The notes below the pieces were generated by a model. The model searched no databases and had not been told where the DNA came from. It saw only the letters and a list, made by a program, of their open reading frames with translations. DNA of 64,000 nt from Bacillota bacterium (GTDB taxonomy: Bacteria > Bacillota > Sulfobacillia > Sulfobacillales > Sulfobacillaceae). Within the stretch, counting starts at the first letter, position 1, and every line of letters begins with the position of its first letter. Both the position numbers and the translations under genes were made by a program. Location of the stretch: assembly GCA_021820965.1 (NCBI GenBank), contig JAKACZ010000020.1:1-64000 (forward strand). Reading direction: 5' to 3'. Of this stretch, positions 7,839 through 15,874 are shown piece after piece.

Positions 7839-9340
7839 ATGCTGAAGGAGTCGCTCGCCGTTTTGCTAGGCGGCCGGGATTTGAACTAGTTAGCTACCGT
7901 CAGGTAGCGCTACCCGTGTTTCGTCTAGCACTTCGCGTGCTGCTGCTCGAAACGAAGCATGTGCCGCCAATTAGCGAATTCATTATGAAGTCAATTGATG
8001 CGGGGCTCGGTAACCGGGTCGACATTGCAGGTTTGTTGGGGCTGGAGCAAGAGATTGTCGATGCGGGCATCGTATCATTGATAGCCACCGATGAGGTGTT
8101 GAATGCCGCTGACGCTCTAGGTAACCAATCGTTAATGTTGTCTCCAAAAGGTCGGCAAACATTACGCGAGCTTCAAACAACCGTTCCAAGCGAAACGACT
8201 ATTCATATCACGGTGGACGGGCTAACTAGAACAATTGTGAAGGAGGACCGGTATTATCTGAAACCTAAAGAATTACAACAAAACGAATTGATCGAGATTG
8301 CACCTCATCCTCGCCATAAGCCAACCATTGATGAATTAAATGTTGACGAACTACGGTCTTATTTAAAGACAGTTCAAGTCAACCGCCCCGTTTTGAACGC
8401 GGTCAATCAGGGAAAATTTCAGGCGCCTACTTTGATAGCGGTTTTGGGCGTCGAACGCGCAGAACGCTTTTTTCGGGATGATGTATTGGCCCTCATCTAT
8501 CGAGGCAAACATAATCCGGAGATTCAGATCGGCTTCGCCATCAGCGAGCAATTAAGCCCTGAGCACGAACAGGCTTTTCGCCAAAGCAAACAGGGCGAAA
8601 AATTAGGCTTAGAGCAGGAGGACTTTGCTTTCGGTCAAGTTCTACGTCCCGAGGTGGTTGCTTTGGCCGAAGAGCAAAGGCTCGAATCCATCGATAGCCT
8701 GGCCACAGACGTGGAACGGGTGAAAGCAGAGGTTGAACAGCTCACACAAAAGTTGAATTCAACGACTTCGCTCAGTGAAAGAAAATCGCTTGAACAGCAA
8801 TTGCAATTCAAGGCGGAGATGCGGCAGCGGCTTGAAGCAAGCTTGCAGGACATCCCGGTGAGAAACCTCCAAGTATATGACCACCCAGAGTATCTTAAAG
8901 ATGCGCTAGAAAGGTCAAACGAGAGAATAATGATTATCTCACCATGGATCACTGCAAGTGTGGTCGATAGGCAATTCGTCGATCAGTTACGAAAGGCCCT
9001 AGCCCGCGGGGCGAGCGTATATATTGGATATGGAATTGGAGGCAAGGATGAAAAACCACAGACCCCGCGAGATACGGAGGCCTTGAAATCGCTTGTCAAG
9101 CTTGCGGAAGCGGAAGAAAGGTTCCATTTAGTAAGGCTTGGGGATACTCATGCAAAGATCCTCCTTTCGGATCAAAGGTACGTTATCACCGGGTCTTTTA
9201 ATTGGCTCTCTTTCAAAGGAGAACGAAAACTGCGCTTTAGGGATGAACGAAGCGTATACGTTGCGATACCCGAGCAAATCGAAGAAGTGTTTGCTTCGTA
9301 TGTATCTCGATTCAGCACTAGCATGGAGAATGCTTTGTAG
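7835..9340 (+). CDS. Phospholipase-D-like nuclease, partner of the kinase-helicase
   Basis: A 501-residue protein starting at ATG 7835, five bases after GGAGGTG and overlapping the helicase stop as ATGA, so translation is probably coupled. The N-terminal ~280 residues resemble no family I know. A coiled coil follows (about 285-345), then a C-terminal PLD domain (about 350-495) with one H-x-K-x4-D motif, His439-Ala-Lys441…Asp446, followed by ITGSFNWLSF. A single HKD motif implies dimerisation, as in Nuc/BfiI-type nucleases; DrmC of DISARM is another defence-linked PLD protein. It is probably the effector nuclease or a DNA-processing partner of the fused helicase. Lipid cleavage is unlikely in this setting but not excluded. 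Confidence 0.85.
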   Translation: MNAEGVARRFARRPGFELVSYRQVALPVFRLALRVLLLETKHVPPISEFIMKSIDAGLGNRVDIAGLLGLEQEIVDAGIVSLIATDEVLNAADALGNQSLMLSPKGRQTLRELQTTVPSETTIHITVDGLTRTIVKEDRYYLKPKELQQNELIEIAPHPRHKPTIDELNVDELRSYLKTVQVNRPVLNAVNQGKFQAPTLIAVLGVERAERFFRDDVLALIYRGKHNPEIQIGFAISEQLSPEHEQAFRQSKQGEKLGLEQEDFAFGQVLRPEVVALAEEQRLESIDSLATDVERVKAEVEQLTQKLNSTTSLSERKSLEQQLQFKAEMRQRLEASLQDIPVRNLQVYDHPEYLKDALERSNERIMIISPWITASVVDRQFVDQLRKALARGASVYIGYGIGGKDEKPQTPRDTEALKSLVKLAEAEERFHLVRLGDTHAKILLSDQRYVITGSFNWLSFKGERKLRFRDERSVYVAIPEQIEEVFASYVSRFSTSMENAL

Positions 9341-9483
9341 CACAACCTTTGATGTAGGCTCGTAACCCCTAATGTCGATCCGCCGAGGTTGCGAAGGGGA
9401 CGAGACATCGGTTCGTTTGCGTTCATAGCGTAGCAGGAAATCCCGCCGTTCATCGCGAAATTTTCTCGCGGAGATGTTGTCCT

Positions 9484-10726
9484 ATGCCAATCCGTATGAA
9501 GGAACCCCATGCTCAAGACCCGCGCAAACTTGCATCCGGACGCTGGCAAGCGCGCGTAACCTATTACGAAAGTAATGGGAAACGCCGAGAAACTAGCCAG
9601 GCATTCGCGACCGAACGGGAAGCTAAGAAGTGGAGTCGCGAACAGGAAGTGCAGTTGCGGCAAGGGACTGTTACACCAGAGGCATTGACGAGCCTCACGG
9701 TCAATGCGTTATTGGATCGTTGGCTAGACGCAAAACGAATGCAACCAGTGAGAGGGTCTACGTTGGAGAGTTACGCTGCTCATATGCGACACGTTCGTAA
9801 TGCATGGGGTGACCGATTGATTAAGGATGTGCGGCCAGCGGACGTGCAGGATTTGTATGCCCATGTCCTTGAGACGCGCAAACAACGGCACAGTACGTCG
9901 CGACTTTGGTTCGGGCATCGTTTGACTGGGCTATCAATATGGAATTGCTGCCGTCAACCCGTCGCGTAAAGTTCCAAAACCGCAAGTGCCACGACAGGAA
10001 ATTCCGGTGTTGACGCCGGAAGAGGCGAAGCACCTGCTCCGCGTGGCCACGGCACATCGGTTGCACGCATTGTGGTGGTTTCTTGCGCTAACCGGAGCCC
10101 GAAAAGGGGAAGCGCTTGGGCTACAATGGACCGATATTCATTGGGACACTAAGACGGTGACGATTCGTCGGACACTGTCGGGTTCTGGCCGGCGCCGCCA
10201 GGAATCCGTCACTAAGACGCGGCATAGTATCCGCACGATTGCTATTCCTGATGTTCTTATTCAGACATTGGAACAGTGGAGACACGAACAACGGCTGCAG
10301 CGGGTTGCCGCTACCACTTGGCACGATACCCCTTACGTATTTACGACTACCCATGGAACACCATGGGATCCGGCGCATGTGTCGCGTCAATTTAAGTCCC
10401 TCTTGCGCCAATCTGAAATGTCGCTGGCGTGGCACCCGCATGATCTTCGACATGCGATGGCGACGCATTGGCTCGCCGAAGGCATTTCGCCCAAGGTTGT
10501 TAGCGAACGGTTGGGGCACTCCAGTGTGGCCTTCACGTTACAAGTCCATGCACATGCGCTGCCGAACCAGCAGGCAGAAGCGGCCGAGAAAATGGCCACT
10601 CAGTTACTGGAGGACCCGGAAGAACCATCCACAAATCATCCACACGAACCTGGAAACGAGGGAAACGCCGCGACAACGGAGGAAAAACCAGAATCCCCAG
10701 ATGGCCCAAACCACGCCGATTTTTGA
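9484..10726 (+). pseudogene. Tyrosine integrase, frameshifted and lacking its catalytic Tyr
   Basis: Phage-type integrase with an arm-binding N-terminus (SGRWQARVTYYESNGKRR), a SAM-like core-binding domain and a C-terminal catalytic domain. The frame changes twice between about 9895 and 9945: residues up to RKQRHST lie in one frame, ATLVRASFDWAI in a second, and QYGIAAVNPSRKVPKPQVP onward in a third. The catalytic part keeps Arg (GARKGEALGL), HDLRHAMATHW and LGHSS, but where homologues read V-Y-A/S-H it reads TLQVHAHALP, so the nucleophilic Tyr is His. Both defects say the enzyme is dead. It points at a tRNA-Sec-like attachment sequence 46 bases downstream, the usual int-att arrangement, and probably once mobilised the upstream island. 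Confidence 0.85.
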
Positions 10727-10771
10727 GAAATTTGAGTTCGCAAGATACATCAGAAATGCATGGCCAGCCAA

Positions 10772-10803
10772 CTTCAAATCCAATGGTCGGCGTTAGACGC
10801 CGG
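10772..10803 (+). other. tRNA-Sec-like fragment, candidate attachment site next to the integrase
   Basis: CTTCAAATCCAATGG (10772-10786) equals the UCA anticodon loop and following stem of the tRNA-Sec halves at 45226 and 50122. It is followed by a 7-bp variable-arm hairpin (TCGGCGT, loop TAG, ACGCCGG). The bases differ from the other two copies but the stem is kept. Similarity stops after GGTGG; there is no T-arm, acceptor stem or 5' half. It lies 46 bases after the integrase, as expected for an att core. Confidence 0.55.
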
Positions 10804-10886
10804 TGGAGTGCATAGACACTACCGTTGGTGGCGTGTTGCCCCCTGAGGGCACCCTTGGGGACAGAATGAGATTCCATTCCGCGTAG

Positions 10887-11591
10887 TCACTCGTCGTGTG
10901 AATCAGCCACAAATTGGATTCGGTCTGGGCGGAACAGGTCGCGGGCGAACTCAACGAGTCGGCTTTGGTCATCATACGCTTGCCGCGTAATTCGAATCAG
11001 AGGCGCACGGAGCCTTACGTCAAGAATGGATCTTTCCATCTGGCCCGCGGCCACAGCATCGAGCGTTTGGCTGGCTCTTATTGGTCGGGCGTTGAACTCT
11101 CTGTCCATGAGGTCGTAGATCGAGTGCTGACTGAGATCCCAATTTAGCAGGGTGGGAACGTACATCTTCGGAAAATAAGAATCCTCTAGGGCAACGACTA
11201 AGCCGTTGGCCAAACGCCGGCGAACGACGTGGATGACCTCATCGTGAATATTGAGATTGAGAGATTCGCTCAAGCGGGGAGTGGTCCTGATAATTTCGGC
11301 GACGAGGACATCGGACGTAGGTTGCTTGCCGCTGAGAAGCGTTCCGGTGGTAAAGCTGTGGAGCACCGAAATGTCCATTGTGATACGCGGTTCGGCGACA
11401 AAAGTACCTTGCCCTTGTTGCTGGCGAATTAGTCCTTCTTCGCGAAACCCTTGAAAAATACGCCGAATGGTGTCTCTTGAGGTGTGGAGAATTTCGGCCA
11501 AATCACGCTCAGGGGGTAGGGGTTCGCCTGGTTTAAGTTTGTCGTGAATCAACTTTTTTAATTCTGCGCTAACCTCTTCGTACGATGCCAC
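10887..11591 (-). CDS. GntR/HutC-family transcriptional regulator
   Basis: A 234-residue repressor with an N-terminal winged helix (about 4-68; PLPPERDLAEILHTSRDTIRR, then GLIRQQQGQGTFVAEP) and a C-terminal UTRA ligand domain (about 85-230). The start is GTG 11591, preceded by GGAAGGGG. It is transcribed away from the transporter/FAD/kinase operon, and a perfect 7-3-7 dyad sits at the operon's promoter, so it most likely represses that operon until a small-molecule inducer binds. The ligand cannot be read from sequence; in this family it is often a sugar, amino acid or phosphorylated intermediate of the controlled pathway. Confidence 0.87.
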   Translation of the reverse strand: MASYEEVSAELKKLIHDKLKPGEPLPPERDLAEILHTSRDTIRRIFQGFREEGLIRQQQGQGTFVAEPRITMDISVLHSFTTGTLLSGKQPTSDVLVAEIIRTTPRLSESLNLNIHDEVIHVVRRRLANGLVVALEDSYFPKMYVPTLLNWDLSQHSIYDLMDREFNARPIRASQTLDAVAAGQMERSILDVRLRAPLIRITRQAYDDQSRLVEFARDLFRPDRIQFVADSHDE

Positions 11592-11641
11592 CGATCGATT
11601 CCCCTTCCGAGGAAAAGTTTATCATTACTATTGCGGAACAA

Positions 11642-11694
11642 TTGACGAATTGCGAATATTATCGTATCCTCCGAGCAACCAATGGATCATTGGT
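11642..11694 (+). promoter_or_regulatory. Promoter and GntR operator of the transporter operon
   Basis: TTGACG (11642-11647) and TATCCT (11665-11670) are 17 bases apart. Immediately downstream, over the expected transcription start, lies the perfect inverted repeat ACCAATG-GAT-CATTGGT (11678-11694). A GntR gene starts divergently about 50 bases upstream, so this dyad is a strong operator candidate. Confidence 0.65.
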
Positions 11695-11717
11695 ATGATA
11701 GAAAGGAAGGTGCGATC

Positions 11718-13157
11718 GTGGAGCCAGACATTCAAGTATTATCCGATGAAGAAGTATTAGGCCGTTTCTCCTATCGTGGTGAACTGAAACGGACCTTGGG
11801 ACTGTTCGCTTCTTTTGCCGTGGCGTTTTCCTTTATCTCGATTACGACCGGCATTTTCACGAACTTTTCCTTTGTTCTCAGCACTGGCGGGCCGGCTGGT
11901 ATTTGGACATGGCCGATTGCGGCCATAGGGCAGCTGTTCGTCGCCGCGGTGTTTGCAGATCTCGCCAGCCGCATTCCCATCTCCGGATACTCGTATCAGT
12001 GGATACGACGTTTGACCACTCCGGGAGTGGGATGGTTTACCGGCTGGATGTCCTTTGCCTTCCTGGCCTTAGTGGTCCCCGCAGTGGACAGCGGACTTGC
12101 CCCGATTGTGGCTCAGGTATTCGGGATTGCCCCAACGGCCGCTCACCTGACCGATATTGTCATTGTAACCATCTTGGTGCAACTGTTATTGAATGTCTTC
12201 AGCGTGAAAGCGACGTCGGGCATTAACAGCGCAGCCGTCTTCACTGAAGCAGGCGGGTTTCTGGGCCTGACCATTGTGCTGGCAATTTTGGCCTTTGTAC
12301 ACCATCCGCATTGGAGTGATTTGGCATACCACGCCAACGTGAAGGGTTCTTATGTCGGGCCGTTTGTTCTGTCGCTGTTGATGGGGCTCTTCACTATCGT
12401 GGGATTCGAAGCGGCGGCCAACTTGTCCGAAGAGACCAAGCAAGCCCACCGGGTGGTCCCACGCGCCATCGTGACCTCTGTGGCACTGGCGGGGGCGCTG
12501 GGCACTCTGTTTCTCGTGGCCGCCGTCATTTCCATCCCCAATGTTGGGAAGGCGATTGCGTCCTCAGCTCCGCTTCCGTACATTATTGATTCCAATCTGG
12601 GGTCGGTCTTCGGCACCTTGTTCTTAGTGCTAGTGATAATTTCTATCTTTGCTTGCGGATTGGTCATCATGACCTCGGGCGGTCGATTGATTTTCGCCAT
12701 GAGCCGTGACGGGAACTTCTTTGCCAGCGGACTCTTCCGCCGGGTGTCCCCGAGATTCGAGACGCCGGTTGCTGCTCTGATTTTGCTGGCATTGCTGAGC
12801 ATCGTTGGCGCGTACTTCTCTAGCTCCCTCACGGTGCTGGTCGGTACGACGGCGGTGTTGCCGGCGTTAATCTACCTCTTTACCACCGTCACCTATCTTC
12901 TTTCGTATCGGAGGCTTCCTGCGGCATTGGCCTCGACCAGGTGGGCTCGCTGGGGACGTCCCATCGCGGTGATTGCGAGCATCTGGCTGGTGTTTTCAGT
13001 TCTGGTGCTGACGATTCCGCAGCAATTTCACCAGGTGGCGATCTGGACCGTGGGCATCCTGGTGCTAGGGCTGGTTGTCTATTTCGCCGGCTTTCGTCGC
13101 CGCAATTTAGCGTCGGCGTCATCGGACCTGGAGCTGCCAACGGGAACGTCTATATAA
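11718..13157 (+). CDS. APC-superfamily amino acid/polyamine/choline-type permease
   Basis: A polytopic membrane transporter of 479 residues with about 12 hydrophobic segments. The first carries the family feature GLFASFAVAFSFISITTGIF, followed by STGGPAGIWTWP; GFEAAANLSEETKQAHRVVPRA is the conserved APC loop after helix 6. I use the GTG at 11718, seven bases after GGAAGG; the upstream ATG at 11682 lies inside the operator dyad. It is the first gene of the GntR-controlled operon and presumably imports the compound oxidised and phosphorylated by the products downstream. Sequence style is closest to the amino acid/choline transporter branch, but the substrate is unknown. Confidence 0.85.
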   Translation: MEPDIQVLSDEEVLGRFSYRGELKRTLGLFASFAVAFSFISITTGIFTNFSFVLSTGGPAGIWTWPIAAIGQLFVAAVFADLASRIPISGYSYQWIRRLTTPGVGWFTGWMSFAFLALVVPAVDSGLAPIVAQVFGIAPTAAHLTDIVIVTILVQLLLNVFSVKATSGINSAAVFTEAGGFLGLTIVLAILAFVHHPHWSDLAYHANVKGSYVGPFVLSLLMGLFTIVGFEAAANLSEETKQAHRVVPRAIVTSVALAGALGTLFLVAAVISIPNVGKAIASSAPLPYIIDSNLGSVFGTLFLVLVIISIFACGLVIMTSGGRLIFAMSRDGNFFASGLFRRVSPRFETPVAALILLALLSIVGAYFSSSLTVLVGTTAVLPALIYLFTTVTYLLSYRRLPAALASTRWARWGRPIAVIASIWLVFSVLVLTIPQQFHQVAIWTVGILVLGLVVYFAGFRRRNLASASSDLELPTGTSI

Positions 13158-13217
13158 CGAACCTCTAGAGGCCGGATCAGATTCGGCCTCTTCATTACCA
13201 CTTGGAGGCGCTTTGAT

Positions 13218-15425
13218 ATGAGAGATTCATCTTCATGGGATGTCATCATTGTTGGAGCGGGCATCGTCGGCACAGCGATCGCCCGGACGCTCTCAAAATA
13301 TCAGGGGCGTGTATTGGTGGTGGACCGGCATCGGGAAATTGGGTCCGGCACCTCCAAGGCTAATTCCGCCATCATTCACACCGGCTTTGACGCACCTGTG
13401 GGCTCGCTGGAGGCGCGGTTGCTGCAACGAGCGCGCGGCGTGTGGCAGGAGATCTTGGCGGACGCGCCAATTCCGTGGGTGCCCGCCGGCGCCTACATGC
13501 TGGCTCGTTCAGCGAATGACCTTGAGGGCTTGGAGAAATATCAAGCCATGGCCAAAGCCAACGGCGTGACGGTCGAGCGGGTTTCCGCACACACTGTCCG
13601 TGACCAAATCTCCGCGGTGTCCGCCGTGGTATTAGAGGCGCTTTACGTCCCCGAGGAAAAAGTAGTTGACCCTTTTTCTGCACTACGAGCCTTTGCGGAA
13701 CAAGCTGCTTTGAACGGCGTGAAGTTTAGCCTTGGCAACGCCGTTGACGCCCTGATACCCGATGGAGAGGGAGTCGCTGTTCATGTCGGAGACAAGACCC
13801 TTCACGCCCGGTGGGTCGTAAATGCCGGCGGACTCTGGGGGGATGCGTTGGCTCAGGGACTGGGCGACAATATCCGACTTCACCCGCGCAAGGGCCAATT
13901 CCTGATTAGCGAGGAAGACCTCGGTGTTCATGCCATCTTGTTGCCCGTGCCCTCGACCATCTCCAAGGGCATTACGGTGACGCCGATAGCCTTCGGTGGC
14001 ATTTTGCTTGGCCCCACCGCCGAAGACGGGGCGGATAAAGAGGACTTTGCTACCACGGCTGAGAGCCTGCAGAGGATTCTCCAAGAGACCCAAACGATGG
14101 TGCCGGGTGTGGCGCATATCCGCAGCATTCGCCAATTTGCCGGGTTGCGAGCAGCCTCCGACCAATCCGACTATCATATCCAATGGTCGGTCGGGGCATC
14201 CCGTGTCCTGCACGTGCTCGGCATTCGTTCCACGGGTATTTCCGCAAGTGTCGGGATCGCCGAATATGTGAAAGCAGAGCTTCAGAGCCATGGAATGGAC
14301 TTGCCCGAGAGAACCGTATGGCTTCCCGCACCTGCGTTATTTGTCGACGAACCCGCCCCGGGTGCCGAAGAGGTCGTGTGTCTTTGTCGATCGGTCACCG
14401 CCGGGGAGATTCAACGGGGCCTGGAAAACCCCGTGCCCGCCCAGACGTTGGATGGCATAAAGCGCCGAACCGGGGCGATGTTAGGGGAGTGCCAAGGTAA
14501 TGTCTGCGCGGCGGCCATCATGGAGCGCGTCGCGGTGCAGCACCAAACGTTATGGCTGGCTATCCCCAAAGGGAACGAGCCGCCGCTACCGGGTATTCAT
14601 CAAGTTCGCGAGCCCGATACGGTGTCAGAGGATTTGGACTATAGTCTTCGTGCGGATGTCACTGTGGTAGGCGGCGGTCATTGGGGAACAGCAGTGGCAG
14701 AACTACTTCGCCAGATGGGGTTGGACCCGATCATTCTGGACGCTCATGGGGCGACCGGAAGTGCGCGCACTACCTTGATTGAGATAACGGGGAACAGGGA
14801 TCAGTCATGGTCGCTGACCTGTGTAAGCCGGCATGGTATGCAGACCGTGCGTTCGCGGGCCGTTGTACTGGCGACAGGGGGATTTCATCGCCCCCCCGGA
14901 CTAAGCCAGATTGCCGGCGATCGGCCAGCGCGCGTCTATACGCCGGACGGACTTGAGCAATTTTGGCGACGTGGCGTGACGGTAGGCGACAACCCGATAA
15001 TAATCGCTCTAGGCGAAGAGACTGTGGAAACAATACTCCTGTGGAAGGAGCGATATCGTGAAGCGGGTATTGAGACCACGGTGCTAACAAACGCCTCGAC
15101 ACCGGACCTCCCATCTGACGTTCTACACATCCAAACGGTGAAAAGGATTCAAGGTCGGAAGTACTTCAAATCGGTCATGGTGACCATGGCCGGCGGTCAT
15201 GACGAAACCTTCTTTGGGGATGTGCTGTGCTTTAGCGGTGGGGTTGAACCCATGGCTCCATATCTGAAGCATAACGCAGAGATTATTCGGGCTGAGCACG
15301 GACGCATCGTAACGGGCCGTTCCGGCCGTGTTGTCGACCGGAACGTCTGGGCGCTTCCGCCGCTCACCACGTGCGCCGTCGATCTGGATGCGCTGGCTCG
15401 TGAAATAAAGGAGGTCCTGGGCTAA
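13218..15425 (+). CDS. GlpA-like FAD oxidoreductase with [2Fe-2S] domain, fused to a second FAD/NAD domain
   Basis: 735 residues, about twice the usual length. Residues 1-365 form a DAO-type FAD domain (GAGIVG at 13-18, NAGGLWGDALA, KGQFLI), as in glycerol-3-phosphate dehydrogenase GlpA and L-2-hydroxyglutarate oxidase. Residues 385-435 are a BFD-type [2Fe-2S] domain with Cys388-x-Cys390 and Cys425-x4-Cys430. From about 470 to the end a second Rossmann unit appears (DVTVVGGGHWGTAVAELL … VLATGGFHRPPG), normally encoded by a separate downstream gene. The enzyme probably oxidises a hydroxy acid, polyol phosphate or amine and passes electrons through the cluster. Next to an FGGY kinase, glycerol 3-phosphate or an analogue is the leading substrate. 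The fusion is directly visible; the substrate is inference. Confidence 0.83.
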   Translation: MRDSSSWDVIIVGAGIVGTAIARTLSKYQGRVLVVDRHREIGSGTSKANSAIIHTGFDAPVGSLEARLLQRARGVWQEILADAPIPWVPAGAYMLARSANDLEGLEKYQAMAKANGVTVERVSAHTVRDQISAVSAVVLEALYVPEEKVVDPFSALRAFAEQAALNGVKFSLGNAVDALIPDGEGVAVHVGDKTLHARWVVNAGGLWGDALAQGLGDNIRLHPRKGQFLISEEDLGVHAILLPVPSTISKGITVTPIAFGGILLGPTAEDGADKEDFATTAESLQRILQETQTMVPGVAHIRSIRQFAGLRAASDQSDYHIQWSVGASRVLHVLGIRSTGISASVGIAEYVKAELQSHGMDLPERTVWLPAPALFVDEPAPGAEEVVCLCRSVTAGEIQRGLENPVPAQTLDGIKRRTGAMLGECQGNVCAAAIMERVAVQHQTLWLAIPKGNEPPLPGIHQVREPDTVSEDLDYSLRADVTVVGGGHWGTAVAELLRQMGLDPIILDAHGATGSARTTLIEITGNRDQSWSLTCVSRHGMQTVRSRAVVLATGGFHRPPGLSQIAGDRPARVYTPDGLEQFWRRGVTVGDNPIIIALGEETVETILLWKERYREAGIETTVLTNASTPDLPSDVLHIQTVKRIQGRKYFKSVMVTMAGGHDETFFGDVLCFSGGVEPMAPYLKHNAEIIRAEHGRIVTGRSGRVVDRNVWALPPLTTCAVDLDALAREIKEVLG

Positions 15426-15874
15426 TGCACATAGAGGGCAGGATCGTAGGCAGCTATGACGAGAATAGGCTGACGCGCGCGTTGGACGATATTCCGCAAC
15501 TTGCGGAAACGGTGCCCGGTCTTCAGGATTTGACAATTTCCGAAGATCGGGTGGAAGCGAAGATGGTGGTGCCCTTGCCCTTCATGCAATTGAAGAGTCG
15601 TATCTCTGGCACCATAACACGTCACGCATCTGGAATACAGTTGACCGTCAAGGGCCGCCCGGAAACATTGGCCGGACTCTTTGAATGCCAGGTTGCCATC
15701 GATCAGATCGTAGAGGAGGTCTTGCAAGGCTTTCAGTATCAGCTGGATATCAAAACGTCAGGGCGGCTGGCCTCGTTAGGCGAGGCGATGCTGGGGAACG
15801 TCTCGCGCAAGCAAGCTCAGTTGTTCGAAGACAATCTCCGCCGTCTGTTGGATCAGGAGAACGGCCATGCATGA
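15425..15874 (+). CDS. CoxG-like SRPBCC protein
   Basis: 149 residues, resembling the carbon-monoxide dehydrogenase subunit G (CoxG) branch of the START/SRPBCC fold. It opens with HIEGRIVGSYDENRLTRALDDI, followed by a P-G-L-Q-D-L turn and IEAxM-type strands. Its ATG shares one base with the preceding TAA (TAATG) and its end overlaps the kinase by eight bases, so it is a true operon member. CoxG proteins help recruit or mature membrane-associated redox enzymes; here it may attach the large flavoprotein to the membrane. No CO dehydrogenase is nearby, so it is not evidence for CO oxidation. Confidence 0.7.
   Translation: MHIEGRIVGSYDENRLTRALDDIPQLAETVPGLQDLTISEDRVEAKMVVPLPFMQLKSRISGTITRHASGIQLTVKGRPETLAGLFECQVAIDQIVEEVLQGFQYQLDIKTSGRLASLGEAMLGNVSRKQAQLFEDNLRRLLDQENGHA

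Noticed and set aside
15425..15874. Evidence for CO oxidation
   Set aside because: CoxG-like protein alone, without coxMSL or maturation genes, does not support CO dehydrogenase.
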